From: Lachnospiraceae bacterium
Lineage (GTDB): Bacteria; Bacillota; Clostridia; Lachnospirales; Lachnospiraceae
Direction: 5' to 3'
Assembly (NCBI GenBank): GCA_017427775.1
Contig: JAFRSD010000005.1
Coordinates: 62,001-126,000 of the forward strand
DNA length: 64,000 nucleotides
Both the position numbers and the translations under genes were made by a program. Below, in pieces: positions 31,893 through 41,105 of the stretch; position 1 is the first letter of the stretch; the number at the start of each line of letters is the position of its first letter. Below the pieces are notes generated by a model. The model had not been told where the DNA came from, made no database searches, and saw nothing but the letters and a program-made list of their open reading frames with translations.

Positions 31893-33206
31893 TTATTGTT
31901 CTTCCAAACCGTCTTTACTGTACTTGCCGGAAGCGTTCCAAAGCTGCCATCCGGCTTCGTAACCGGCTTCATAAGTGGCATCGATCTGCGCCCTTACTTC
32001 CACGCCGCCGTAAGTGATATGCCCGGATACCCAAGTTGCCGTAAATGCCTGCAGCCAGGGACGTACCTGAGCGCAACGCCCTTTCGCCACATTTACCGCC
32101 AGAACCCTCTTCGAATCGACCATAGCGTTATAGATCAGCTTATAAGGATCCGCATCAGGAATCGGAATATTGTAATACCCTCTGCCGTAGTGCGAGGGAT
32201 ATACCATCGGACAGATGTAATCGAGATAACTCGACATATCCGCATAGTTCTGACCTACTGCCGCGGCATCCACGGTACTGCTCATTACAACGCCGAATAC
32301 GTCAACCGAGACAAATACGCCGAGCGGTTTCAGGTTCTCACAGGCATATTTGACAAATCCGGTAATAGCCTCTTCTTTATTCTCGGTCGTCAGTTCCTGA
32401 CCGAAATCCGCATCCTTAACCTTTGCATCGGTCGAGAAACGGCAGTAGTCGAAATTGACCTCGTCAAATCCGAGCTTAGCGCAAACTCTTCCGACCTCGG
32501 TCAGGTATTCCCATACTTCTTTATTGAAAGGATTCATCCAGGTGAAGGTGTTGCTGTCCTTCATCAGAGAGCCGTCCTTCATATGGACGCCGTAGCTTTC
32601 ATTGCTTCGGACGCTTCGGATATCACGGAAACATACGACACGCGCGATCAGATAAACGCCATGCTCCTTGAACTTCTTCATCTTGTCTTCGAAGTTATTG
32701 ATCAGAAGTCTCTGGTTCGTCATGCCGTTCAAAAGCACGGAGTCATTCTTCACGACGATGAATCCGTCATCGTTTTTGATATCGATGACAACTGCGTTCA
32801 GCTCGGTCGTATCAAGCAGGTCCAAAAGAAAGTCCATCTTTCCGTTCAGCACCTCAGGCGTTACATAAATACCCTTCACCTGCTGCCGCTCCCGGTTATC
32901 CTCGAACTCTTCCATCCACATGTCGTCTTCGGAAAGACCTTCTTTGTATTTGTCCAGATAAAGACCGTACGGTCCGATATCCGAGCTCGAGATGATCTGC
33001 ACCGGCGAATCGGACGGCGTCGGTGTGTTCTCGCGGGCCGCATATTCCGTCACCTTGGTACCGACGGACTTATGGTAGATGCCGAATCCGATCGTCGTGC
33101 ACAGAACAAGCGCAACCAGCGTGAAAAACAGCTGCTTGCGGCGGATCGCGCGTTTCGTTCCGGAACGATACCGCACATTGGCCTTGTTTCCGTATCTTGA
33201 TGCCAT
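31893..33206 (-). CDS. Putative glycoside hydrolase (DUF4015/GHL-type), membrane-anchored
   Basis: This 437-aa protein has a basic N-terminus, one membrane segment (about 26-45), a short linker and a TIM-barrel domain of the DUF4015 family of putative glycoside hydrolases. Recognisable parts are VKGIYVTPEVLNGKM, NAVVIDIKNDDGFIVV, VNFDYCRFSTDAK and DYICPMVYPSHYGRGYYN. It faces the outside of the cell and may act on cell-surface or environmental glycans. The start has AAGGAGC. It is followed by the lipoprotein gene. Confidence 0.75.
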   Translation of the reverse strand: MASRYGNKANVRYRSGTKRAIRRKQLFFTLVALVLCTTIGFGIYHKSVGTKVTEYAARENTPTPSDSPVQIISSSDIGPYGLYLDKYKEGLSEDDMWMEEFEDNRERQQVKGIYVTPEVLNGKMDFLLDLLDTTELNAVVIDIKNDDGFIVVKNDSVLLNGMTNQRLLINNFEDKMKKFKEHGVYLIARVVCFRDIRSVRSNESYGVHMKDGSLMKDSNTFTWMNPFNKEVWEYLTEVGRVCAKLGFDEVNFDYCRFSTDAKVKDADFGQELTTENKEEAITGFVKYACENLKPLGVFVSVDVFGVVMSSTVDAAAVGQNYADMSSYLDYICPMVYPSHYGRGYYNIPIPDADPYKLIYNAMVDSKRVLAVNVAKGRCAQVRPWLQAFTATWVSGHITYGGVEVRAQIDATYEAGYEAGWQLWNASGKYSKDGLEEQ

Positions 33207-33234
33207 ACCTGCTCCTTAAAAACTTCGTAAATCC

Positions 33235-33759
33235 TTACTTTGCGCTCTGGTCCTTCTTAAGACAGCAGTTCTTGTACTTCTTGCCGCTTCCGCACGGGCA
33301 CGGATCGTTACGGCCGATCTTCGCCTGCGTGTTCACAACGGTATGCGACTTTCTCTGCTGCAGGAAGAGTTCCTTTCTGCGGTCTTCGGGAATGATCGCA
33401 TCCCACTGCGGAAGGTTGTAAAGCCAGTCGGCCTTCGCCTCGCACATATTGTAGTAAAGCTTCTCGGGGTCAAATGCAAGGCTGACCTCGGTATCCTCGG
33501 TCATTTCCTCGATCGGGTTGGGCGTCTTCAGGCTGTCATTGATCCCATCCAGGAATCCCGCGAACTTCTTAAGCGTCATATTGTAACGCTCCGCCAGTTC
33601 CTTAACCGTTCCCTTTACCTCAACCTCGGGGTTTGCGAGCAGCTGCTCGTAAACATCCTTCTCCGATGCAAAATAAGCCGCCCAGAAGAACTGATCCTGT
33701 TTCGGATTCCGTTTGGTCTGATAGGCCTCTTCGTACCAGGTTTCCAATAATGTGCTCAT
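33235..33759 (-). CDS. SEC-C metal-binding domain protein
   Basis: This 174-aa protein has a C-terminal SEC-C zinc motif [17 protein letters not shown] (150-166; C154, C156, C165, C166). The N-terminal 140 residues are helical ([20 protein letters not shown]) and lack SecA features. SEC-C domains bind zinc and contact proteins or the ribosome. Its partner is unknown. It lies 6 bases from the two-helix membrane protein gene, in the rarA operon. Confidence 0.75.
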   Translation of the reverse strand: MSTLLETWYEEAYQTKRNPKQDQFFWAAYFASEKDVYEQLLANPEVEVKGTVKELAERYNMTLKKFAGFLDGINDSLKTPNPIEEMTEDTEVSLAFDPEKLYYNMCEAKADWLYNLPQWDAIIPEDRRKELFLQQRKSHTVVNTQAKIGRNDPCPCGSGKKYKNCCLKKDQSAK

Positions 33760-33765
33760 GTTTGA

Positions 33766-34041
33766 TTACTCCTTATCCTCTGTTTGATCCGCTTCCCCGG
33801 GATTCTTCGCGCCGGCAAGCATATCGTCGACCTCGTACTCATCCTTATGAACGCGGTTATATACTGCTATTAAAATCCATCCGAATACCGGGAATCCGAC
33901 GAACGAGAATACACCCGTCATCAGAAGGCTCTTGCCGGTCTCGCCGCCCATAAACGCTCCGACAAATGACAGAACGATGGACGCCAGCACCAGCACGATC
34001 GTCAGGATTGCAACAACCTGTGTAAATTTAGTTCTCAGCAT
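33766..34041 (-). CDS. Small membrane protein with two transmembrane helices
   Basis: This 91-aa protein has helices at about 9-30 and 41-61 and a charged, acidic tail (HKDEYEVDDMLAGAKNPGEA). No family is recognised. A GGAGGAG site lies within the end of rarA, and the two genes overlap by 14 bases, so they are translated together. Confidence 0.65.
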   Translation of the reverse strand: MLRTKFTQVVAILTIVLVLASIVLSFVGAFMGGETGKSLLMTGVFSFVGFPVFGWILIAVYNRVHKDEYEVDDMLAGAKNPGEADQTEDKE

Positions 34042-35368
34042 GGTTCTCCTCCCCGCTTCTTAAAAATGCGAGCCATTCCTTGATCTTCTTCTCGTACCCG
34101 AGATCGCCGGGCTCGTAAAACGTTGTTCCGACATATTCATCCGGCAGATACTGCTGCCTGCTGAAATGATTCGGATAGAGGTGCGCGTATTCGTACCCGA
34201 TCCCTCTTCCGAGCTTTCCGGCACCGCCGTAATGGGCATCCTGCAGATGCGGCGGAACCGCGGGCGTTCTCTCATTCTTCACCGCATCCATCGCTTTGCC
34301 GATCGCCTCTACCGCGGCGTTACTCTTCGGCGCACACGCCACATAGGCTGCCGCCTGGGAAAGAATGATCTGTGACTCGGGCATTCCGATCCGCTCCGCC
34401 GCGAGCGCTGCCGCAACAGCTACCTGTAAGGCTTGCGGGTCGGCGTTTCCAACATCCTCGGCCGCGCAGATCATAATTCTTCTCGCGACAAATGTGACTT
34501 CCTCGCCGGCATAAAGCATACGGGCGAGATAATAGATCGCGGCATCCGGATCAGAGCCTCTCATGCTCTTGATGAACGCCGAGATCGTATCATAATGATT
34601 ATCACCGGTCTTATCATACCGGATGGCACGCTTCTGGATACATTCCTGCGCAACTTCGATCGTGATCCGTGTCACGCCGTCCGCATCGGGTGTCGTCGTC
34701 AAGACGCCGAGTTCCAATGCGTTTAACGCCTTACGCGCATCTCCGTTCGCGACGTCGGCGATGAAATCGAGCGCCTCATCGGTTATCTCGGCGTTATAAA
34801 GTCCCATTCCCTTCTCAGTGTCCGTCATGGCACGTTTCAGAAGAGCGATGATATCGTCTTTCGTAAGCGGCTGCAGTTCAAAGATGATCGAACGAGAGAT
34901 CAAAGCGCCGTTTACCTCAAAATACGGGTTCTCGGTCGTTGCGCCGACCAGGATCACCGTGCCGTCCTCCACATAAGGAAGCAGATAATCCTGCTGCCCC
35001 TTATTGAAGCGGTGGATCTCGTCAATGAACAGTACCGTGCGCCGTCCGTCCGTGGCTAACAGCCGTTTCGCGTCGGCAACCGCATCCTCCATGTCTTTCT
35101 TGCCTGCGGAGGTTGCGTTGATCTGGCGGAACGCGCCCTTGGTCGTATTGGCTATCACCTTCGCGAGCGTCGTCTTTCCGGTTCCGGGCGGTCCGTAGAA
35201 AATGACGGAACGCAGCTGGTCTGCGGCAATGGCGCGGTACAGGAGCTTATCCTTACCGATGATATGCGATTGTCCCACCACTTCGTCCAGGGTGGCCGGC
35301 CGCATCCGGGATGCTAACGGAGCCTGCTTGGCTGCCGCGTTCTCCTGCATGAAATCAAATAAATCCAT
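34028..35368 (-). CDS. rarA: Replication-associated recombination protein A (MgsA/RarA)
   Basis: This 446-aa AAA+ ATPase has Walker A GPPGTGKTT (59-67), Walker B LFIDEIHRFNKGQQD, the sensor VGATTENPYFEVN, and the C-terminal tetramerisation part with GSDPDAAIYYLARML and LPDEYVGTTFYEPGDLG. RarA acts at stalled replication forks and on single-stranded DNA. The length is normal for the family. It starts an operon with the small membrane protein and SEC-C genes, divergent from the DUF4250-like gene. Confidence 0.92.
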   Translation of the reverse strand: MDLFDFMQENAAAKQAPLASRMRPATLDEVVGQSHIIGKDKLLYRAIAADQLRSVIFYGPPGTGKTTLAKVIANTTKGAFRQINATSAGKKDMEDAVADAKRLLATDGRRTVLFIDEIHRFNKGQQDYLLPYVEDGTVILVGATTENPYFEVNGALISRSIIFELQPLTKDDIIALLKRAMTDTEKGMGLYNAEITDEALDFIADVANGDARKALNALELGVLTTTPDADGVTRITIEVAQECIQKRAIRYDKTGDNHYDTISAFIKSMRGSDPDAAIYYLARMLYAGEEVTFVARRIMICAAEDVGNADPQALQVAVAAALAAERIGMPESQIILSQAAAYVACAPKSNAAVEAIGKAMDAVKNERTPAVPPHLQDAHYGGAGKLGRGIGYEYAHLYPNHFSRQQYLPDEYVGTTFYEPGDLGYEKKIKEWLAFLRSGEENHAEN

Positions 35369-35464
35369 CCGACCCGTTCCTCGCTGCGCGCATTGTCTTT
35401 TTCGGGAAAATGTGCTATAGTTTTCTCGGCGGAATCCCGCCCAAACCCTTTCAGGAGCATTGAT

Positions 35465-35647
35465 ATGTACCTTCCGGAAGACCCGGACATTCTGGTGTCC
35501 GTTATCAATACACGCTTACGGGATTATTACGACAGTCTCGAAGATCTCTGCCTTTCCGAGGATATCGATCCGGCCTGGCTCACATCCAAGCTGGCCGACT
35601 CCGGTTATTCCTACGATGAAGCGGCTAACTGCTTCCGCGGACACTGA
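35465..35647 (+). CDS. DUF4250-like small protein
   Basis: This 60-aa protein reads PEDPDILVSVINTRLRDYYD and SGYSYDEAANCF, matching DUF4250 proteins common in Clostridia. It is acidic, helical and cytoplasmic with no known role. The ATG at 35465 has an AGGAG site; longer upstream readings do not. It is transcribed divergently from rarA and precedes yigZ. Confidence 0.75.
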   Translation: MYLPEDPDILVSVINTRLRDYYDSLEDLCLSEDIDPAWLTSKLADSGYSYDEAANCFRGH

Positions 35648-35732
35648 TTTCGGCAGAAACCCACACAGAGTTATTATACCACTATATCGGGCAGATGACA
35701 ACCATGGCATTTGCCGGAAAGGAATGTGCGAA

Positions 35733-36383
35733 TTGAGCGAACCCGTACGGTATCTGAAAGAAGGCGGCCAGGGCGAGATCGTCGAGAAGAAATCCCGCTT
35801 TATCGCGACGCTGGTGCCTGTCACAACCGAAGAGGAAGCCCGCGAGTTCATTGAGCGAACCAAGAAACGCTACTGGGACGCGCGGCATAACTGCTCGGCA
35901 TTTGTCCTCGGAGACGATGCGGAGCTGACGCGGGCCAATGATGACGGCGAACCGCCGCACACCGCCGGCCGGCCGATGCTTGACGCCCTCCTGTCCTCGG
36001 GTGTCCGTAACGTCTGCGTCGTTGTTACCCGCTATTTCGGCGGTATCCTTCTCGGGACCGGCGGACTGGCGCGTGCCTACCGCGACGCTGTTTTGGAAGG
36101 CCTTAAGAATTGTACGGTCGCAGAGAAGCGGACCGGCATTCCGATCGACATTATTACCGACTATAACGGAATCGGAAAGCTCCTCTTTCTGGCCGGCGCC
36201 GGATCGTATCCGGTTCTGTCGACCGAATATACGGATACGGTTTCGGTAACCGTTCTGCTTCCGCCCGAGGATACGGACCGTTTCCTGTCCGACCTGAGCG
36301 ACGCTACGGCGGGCAAGGCGCAGTGCACGGTAAAGGATCCCGTTTCCTATTCCCTCTCAAACGGCATATGTGAATTGCTTTAA
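35733..36383 (+). CDS. YigZ/IMPACT-family protein
   Basis: This 216-aa protein matches YigZ: EIVEKKSRFIATL, ARHNCSAFVLG, NDDGEPPHTAGRPMLDALL and VVTRYFGGILLGTGGLARAY. The family is related to the eukaryotic translation regulator IMPACT and its bacterial role is unclear. The start is probably TTG at 35733, which gives the family-like beginning MSEPVRYLKEGG and lies 9 bases from AAAGGA. An ATG 9 bases upstream touches that site and is unlikely. Confidence 0.85.
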   Translation: MSEPVRYLKEGGQGEIVEKKSRFIATLVPVTTEEEAREFIERTKKRYWDARHNCSAFVLGDDAELTRANDDGEPPHTAGRPMLDALLSSGVRNVCVVVTRYFGGILLGTGGLARAYRDAVLEGLKNCTVAEKRTGIPIDIITDYNGIGKLLFLAGAGSYPVLSTEYTDTVSVTVLLPPEDTDRFLSDLSDATAGKAQCTVKDPVSYSLSNGICELL

Positions 36384-36442
36384 GATTTATAATGTGATAT
36401 AATTTTCTGAGTACGTAATATTCGGGGTAAAGGGGTAGAAAC

Positions 36443-37654
36443 ATGCTGGAACAGGTAATACAATTTCTCGAGTACTGCCACTGGCGCAGGAATGACGAAC
36501 TTTCGGCGGAATTTCCGGTCTACATTCTGACGGAAGGCAAGTCCAAGCACGGAATTCTCCTGATCGACGGGGACAAGGCTCATGATCTGACCAAGGAACG
36601 CTATCACGAACTGATGGATGGCATCGCACAGGAGATTCCCGTTTCCGGACCGGACGACATTCCGGTCATGGCATTTTTCGTTACTTCCGAATTCGCGAAG
36701 TATGCGCTTTTAGCCGACGGAACCCGGTTCTGGATCATCACGCCGAACGGCCGTATTATCGTCCGCACCGGTCAGCCGGAGGACTACTGCGGCATGCGCG
36801 AAGAACTTCATAAATCAATCGCAGGCGAAGCGGAAGCCAACACCCGAACCATTATGAAGGATCCCGAGGGAAAGGATATCATCCGGTACCAGACGCTTCA
36901 TTCCTATCAGGATACCGGCTTCCTCTCGGATTGTGCCGACAGTTTCATCACCTGTTATTTTACGCTTATCTTTTTTGCGATCAATGTTCTCGTCTTTGTG
37001 ATCCCGTATTCCATGAACGGTGATTCGGGGATCAGAACACTCAGCGACGCTTTCGGTTCCAGCTGGGATAAAACGATTTCCGAAGGGCAGATCTGGCGTG
37101 CTTTCACCTGTATGTTCGTCCATTTAAACACGACGCACCTGGTATCCAATATGTCCGCGCTGCTGATCATCGGATACTTTATCGAGCGTCGTATAAGCCG
37201 CAAGATGTTCATTTCCGTTTATCTCGGCGGCGGTCTGATCGGAAGCTTTGTATCGCTTCTTTATCATTATGCCATCTATGATCCGAGTGCTCCTTCCATG
37301 TTCCATGACAGCAGTTTATACGGATATCTGACGCGAGTTTATTCGAAGTCCATCATCTGTGCAGGTGCATCCGGCGCGATCATGGCGCTTGCCGGCGCGT
37401 GCGCGTTCCGTCTGACGATCGGAAGAGTCATGGACGGCTATTGGAAGGCTGATCCGCATCCTTACATGGATTACCTCGTTATCTTATCCTGTATCTCCAA
37501 CCTCGGAACGGCGTTCTTCGTTGATTCCGACAGCCAGCAGGGCATTGACGTTTCCGCGCATATCGGCGGTGCGATCGGCGGTTTCCTGGTAATGGGTCTG
37601 TTCCTCTTCCTCATGTATTTGAGGGAGCAGCGGCAGTCTTACAATCTGAATTAA
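36443..37654 (+). CDS. Rhomboid-family intramembrane serine protease
   Basis: This 403-aa protein has a soluble N-terminal domain of about 165 residues and then a six-helix rhomboid core. The catalytic Ser is S310 in GASGAI and the His is H373 in VSAHIGGAIGG; FVHLNTTHLVSNM is the usual loop/TM2 segment. Rhomboids cut membrane proteins inside the bilayer. The N-terminal domain resembles that of GluP/YqgP-type rhomboids only in position. It precedes the PBP gene, separated by a terminator. Confidence 0.87.
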   Translation: MLEQVIQFLEYCHWRRNDELSAEFPVYILTEGKSKHGILLIDGDKAHDLTKERYHELMDGIAQEIPVSGPDDIPVMAFFVTSEFAKYALLADGTRFWIITPNGRIIVRTGQPEDYCGMREELHKSIAGEAEANTRTIMKDPEGKDIIRYQTLHSYQDTGFLSDCADSFITCYFTLIFFAINVLVFVIPYSMNGDSGIRTLSDAFGSSWDKTISEGQIWRAFTCMFVHLNTTHLVSNMSALLIIGYFIERRISRKMFISVYLGGGLIGSFVSLLYHYAIYDPSAPSMFHDSSLYGYLTRVYSKSIICAGASGAIMALAGACAFRLTIGRVMDGYWKADPHPYMDYLVILSCISNLGTAFFVDSDSQQGIDVSAHIGGAIGGFLVMGLFLFLMYLREQRQSYNLN

Positions 37655-37688
37655 CAGTTTTTTCGGAAAGAATTCACACTTAAACTTC

Positions 37689-37726
37689 GGGACGGATTTG
37701 CCAAATCCGTCCCTTTGTGTTATAAT
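37689..37726 (+). promoter_or_regulatory. Terminator of the rhomboid gene overlapping the PBP promoter
   Basis: GGGACGGATT (37689-37698) pairs with AATCCGTCCC (37704-37713), followed by a weak TTTGTGTT run. The same bases supply a promoter: TTGCCA (37698-37703), 17 bases, TATAAT (37721-37726). The termination hairpin therefore contains the -35 element of the next gene. Confidence 0.65.
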
Positions 37727-37810
37727 TTCAGAATGCAATAACAGGCACATCGGGCACAGCCGGGGGGCTTTCGCCCGATAACACTTGATCAAAGTGAGGA
37801 AATGCATAAC

Positions 37811-40516
37811 ATGATGGATTTCAGTCGTCATAATCTCGGCAAGCTGCAGAAAGAGGCGCGTTCGTTCCCGTCCAAGATCCGGTCGCTCGCATTTGTCTTC
37901 TTCCTGCGTCTTTTCGTCGTATTTGTCGCCATGTGCGTGATCATCGGATCGTATTCCGCATACGGAGCGGTCCTCGGAATCATCTCCCAGTCACCTGACG
38001 TTGATACGATCTTCGAGACCAATAAGGAATTTGAGAAATACTCCACATTCCTCTTCTACGCGGATGGCGAGAAGATGGACCGTGAGCTTTCCTCCGCCGG
38101 AGCGAACCGTGTCCGTGTCGATATCGAGACACTTCCGCTGGCTGTCCGCAACTGTTTCGTTGCCATGGAGGATGAGCGTTTCTACGAACATAACGGTATT
38201 GACGTGCGAGGCATATTCCGTGCCGCCTATTCCGTTCTGAAAGAGCGCAGCCTTGATTACGGTGCCAGCACCATTACCCAGCAGCTCTTAAAGAACCAGG
38301 TGTTCCAGGGCGGTAAGGAAAAGTCCCCGATCGACAAGATTCTCCGTAAAGTTCAGGAGCAGTATCTTGCGGTACAGCTTGAATACCGGCTCGACAAGGA
38401 TACGATCCTCGAGTATTATCTGAACACAATTAACCTCGGTAACGGCGCATACGGTATTGAAAAGGCTGCTCAGGTTTATTTCGGTAAATCCGCCGCCGAG
38501 CTGACCATTTCCGAGGCAGCTGTTCTCGCTCCAATCGCATGGTCCCCGACGCTTGCCAATCCTTTAAAGGACCAGGACAAGAACGCAAGGCGTCGTCTGG
38601 ATTGTCTGAAGAACCTTTATGACAACAATTTCTGCACGCCCGAGCAATATCAGGAAGCGCTTGACGATTCCGAAGACGTATACATCCGTATCCAGATGCA
38701 GAACCAGATCAAGATCGATTCGGGTACGGAATACAACTCCTATTTCGTCGACGAACTGATCACGCAGGTTTTGAAAGACCTCCGTGCCGCCGGCTATTCC
38801 GCCGTAGAAGCCAACACCCTTCTTTACAGCGGCGGACTGCAGATCTATACGACGCAGGACCGCGCCGCACAGTCCATTATGGACGGCTACTTCACGGACG
38901 AGTCGAATTTCCCTGCTGTCGGAAAAGCCGGCTCCTACTATCAGCTCTCCACGCAGTACGCGCTTTCCATCGTCGGAAAGTCCGGCATTGCGCAGCATTA
39001 TCATCTGAAGGATTTTGTAGAGTATAACAACGCACATAAAGATTCTAACAAACTGAACTACCATACAAGCAGTACCACGAAAGCCGTTCTCGGTATTTAT
39101 ACAACCGACAGGGATTATCTGGAACTGAAGCTGGACGAATTTGTCGAAGCCAAGAAGAAGGATTTCCGTTCGGCCCATCCCGACGAAGAGATCGCGTCCG
39201 TTCAGGAGAACCGTGCCATCTCTCTCGGACCGCAGTGCGCAATGGTTATCATGAAGCCCGATACCGGCGAAGTTATCGCCCAGTACGGCGGCCGCGGCGA
39301 GAAGGTCGGCAACCGTGTTTTGAACCGTGCCAGCGGAACATTCCGTCAGGCAGGCTCCACCTTTAAAGTTCTGGCATCCTTCATGCCCGGCATTGATGCG
39401 GCGGGAATGACGCTTGCCACCACATTTGACGATTCCTACTATACCTATCCGGGAAGCGGAAAGGCCGTAATCAACTGGTACGACCAGGGAAGCGGCAACG
39501 AGAATTACCGCGGTCTGCAGTCGATCCGAATCGGTGTTTACGATTCCCTGAACATCGTAGCCGTGCGCTGTATTGAGAAAGTCGGCGTGCGTACTTCCGT
39601 TGAATACCTGCAGCGTCTCGGTATCAAGAACATCGATACCGACCCGAGCGACGGTGTTTCCGACTACAACTACGCGATCGCGCTCGGCGGTCTTTCAGTC
39701 GGTTGTTCCGTTCTCGAGATGACTGCCGCTTATGCGGCGATTGCTAACAAAGGCGTCTATATTGAGCCCCGTTACTACACCGTGATTCTTGATCATGACG
39801 GCAATGTACTGCTGAATAACGATATCCATTATACGGAAGTTATGAAGAAGACGACCGCATGGCTGCTTACGGATGCCATGGTCGATACAACGACCAAGGG
39901 TACCGCCACCGCCTGCCGTTTTGATAAGAACCTCGGCATTACGGTTGCCGGTAAGACCGGAACCGCGCATGACTATGTCGACCTGTGGTTCGTAGGCTTC
40001 ACGCCTTACTACTGTGCGGCAATCTGGAGCGGTTTCGATGACAACCTTCCGCAGAACGGTACCGGAAAATACTATTTCCGTACCCTTTGGAAGAACGTCA
40101 TGCAGGATATCCATAAACTGAAGGGCTGCAAGAGCGCCGGTTTTGAAAGGGCCGCCAATATCACCAGCGCGGACGTATGTACGAAATGCGGCAAGCTCGC
40201 CGTAAAGGGTCTCTGCGACAAAGCCGAGGGCGGCAGCTGTATCACTACCGAGAAATTCGCGGTGGGCACGGTTCCGAAGGAATCCTGTACCTGTCACGAA
40301 GCGGTTGTGATCTGTAACGAATCCGGTTGCAGGGCGACCGAGTTCTGTCCGAACACCACCGAGAAGATATACCTGATCAAAGAGGAGTCCGAGCAGGCGC
40401 TTGAGCACGGCGGAACCAAAGATACGAAGAACATCCTTCCGAAGGAGAATGACGTGCCGTGTTCCGTTCACACCCATTACGTTGCTCCTCCGCCGGATGA
40501 CACTCCCGGGAACTGA
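37811..40516 (+). CDS. Class A penicillin-binding protein (transglycosylase/transpeptidase)
   Basis: This protein of about 901 aa has a short cytoplasmic part, one membrane anchor (about 30-55) and a GT51 transglycosylase domain with catalytic Glu near 120 (AMEDERFYEHNG, STITQQLLKN). The transpeptidase has STFK (S516), SLN, and KTGT (715-718). A C-terminal tail of about 90 residues holds roughly nine Cys (VCTKCGKLAVKGLC, CTCHEAVVICNESGC). It builds peptidoglycan outside the membrane. An ATG 9 bases upstream touches the GAGGA site, so 37811 is preferred. Confidence 0.9.
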   Translation: MMDFSRHNLGKLQKEARSFPSKIRSLAFVFFLRLFVVFVAMCVIIGSYSAYGAVLGIISQSPDVDTIFETNKEFEKYSTFLFYADGEKMDRELSSAGANRVRVDIETLPLAVRNCFVAMEDERFYEHNGIDVRGIFRAAYSVLKERSLDYGASTITQQLLKNQVFQGGKEKSPIDKILRKVQEQYLAVQLEYRLDKDTILEYYLNTINLGNGAYGIEKAAQVYFGKSAAELTISEAAVLAPIAWSPTLANPLKDQDKNARRRLDCLKNLYDNNFCTPEQYQEALDDSEDVYIRIQMQNQIKIDSGTEYNSYFVDELITQVLKDLRAAGYSAVEANTLLYSGGLQIYTTQDRAAQSIMDGYFTDESNFPAVGKAGSYYQLSTQYALSIVGKSGIAQHYHLKDFVEYNNAHKDSNKLNYHTSSTTKAVLGIYTTDRDYLELKLDEFVEAKKKDFRSAHPDEEIASVQENRAISLGPQCAMVIMKPDTGEVIAQYGGRGEKVGNRVLNRASGTFRQAGSTFKVLASFMPGIDAAGMTLATTFDDSYYTYPGSGKAVINWYDQGSGNENYRGLQSIRIGVYDSLNIVAVRCIEKVGVRTSVEYLQRLGIKNIDTDPSDGVSDYNYAIALGGLSVGCSVLEMTAAYAAIANKGVYIEPRYYTVILDHDGNVLLNNDIHYTEVMKKTTAWLLTDAMVDTTTKGTATACRFDKNLGITVAGKTGTAHDYVDLWFVGFTPYYCAAIWSGFDDNLPQNGTGKYYFRTLWKNVMQDIHKLKGCKSAGFERAANITSADVCTKCGKLAVKGLCDKAEGGSCITTEKFAVGTVPKESCTCHEAVVICNESGCRATEFCPNTTEKIYLIKEESEQALEHGGTKDTKNILPKENDVPCSVHTHYVAPPPDDTPGN

Positions 40517-40728
40517 TGAAAGGAGCCGTTTCGGTTCAGCCTATGACGAACATACCTTCCAACTGTGAATACTGCATCAATTACGAGTATGACGAGGATT
40601 ATGACTGCTACGTCTGCACGAAGGATCTTGACGAAGATGAGATGGCTCATTTCCTCGCCGGACACCATTTTGAGTGTCCTTACTTCCAGTACGGCAACGA
40701 ATATACCATCGTAAAGAAGCAGATGTAG
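40516..40728 (+). CDS. DUF6472-like small Cys-containing protein
   Basis: This 70-aa acidic protein has the pattern NCEYCINYEYDEDYDCYVC and FECPYFQYGNEYTIVKKQM, which I recall as DUF6472. Five Cys suggest metal binding. The start at 40516 overlaps the stop of the PBP gene (TGATG), which favours coupled translation. An internal ATG at 40543 would give a more family-like start (MTNIPSNCEYC) but is 16 bases from the AAAGGAG site. Function is unknown. Confidence 0.7.
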   Translation: MKGAVSVQPMTNIPSNCEYCINYEYDEDYDCYVCTKDLDEDEMAHFLAGHHFECPYFQYGNEYTIVKKQM

Positions 40729-40811
40729 TGTCAAAAATCAACGTTCTTTCACATTCTGAAACCGTGTTTGAACGACAAATGACATTTTTTTGATAAAATA
40801 CAACATTTTAT

Positions 40812-40840
40812 TTGCATTTTACTCGCCTATGTGCTATGCT
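40812..40840 (+). promoter_or_regulatory. Promoter of the structured intergenic RNA
   Basis: TTGCAT (40812-40817) and TATGCT (40835-40840) are 17 bases apart and would start transcription near 40847. Confidence 0.45.
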
Positions 40841-40846
40841 TTGTGC

Positions 40847-41021
40847 AAATAGGCGATACATCGGAGGTACAGCCTCCGTTCCGGAGCGGTTTTACACCGG
40901 TTCCGGTCATGAATTTGCAGGTTTTCTATCCTCTTTATATTACGCGCGGGGAGTAGCCATCAAAGAGTTTCTGTTAAGGAATTCTTTGGTGGCTGCTTCC
41001 CTTATACGGAACTTTTTTCCT
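40847..41021 (+). ncRNA. Probable stand-alone structured RNA, about 175 nt
   Basis: The region before the MFS gene is noncoding but highly structured. It has a CGGAGG/CCTCCG hairpin at 40862-40878 and a CCGGAGCGG to CCGGTTCCGG segment. A long stem of about 19 pairs with G-U wobbles follows (GGGGAGTAGCCATCAAAGA with TCTTTGGTGGCTGCTTCCC, about 40948-41002), and then a CTTTTTTCC run. A promoter precedes it. This fits a short RNA with its own terminator. I cannot assign an RNA family. The MFS gene begins about 85 bases later. Confidence 0.4.
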
Positions 41022-41105
41022 TCCCGGTAATAAGAAAAACTCATCCCCTTTCGACTGATTTCGGTTATACTTGATATATTCGAGAAATATCACCCGGAGG
41101 TTCTT

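Noticed and set aside
31896-33200. A 434-codon frame antisense to the DUF4015-type gene
   Set aside because: There is no ribosome site and the composition (many His, Arg and Ile) is typical of reverse-complement reading.
40937-41021. yybP-ykoY manganese riboswitch because of GGGGAGTAGC
   Set aside because: The sequence after this motif forms one simple long hairpin, the conserved second half of the aptamer is not visible, and the downstream gene is a sugar-type MFS transporter.
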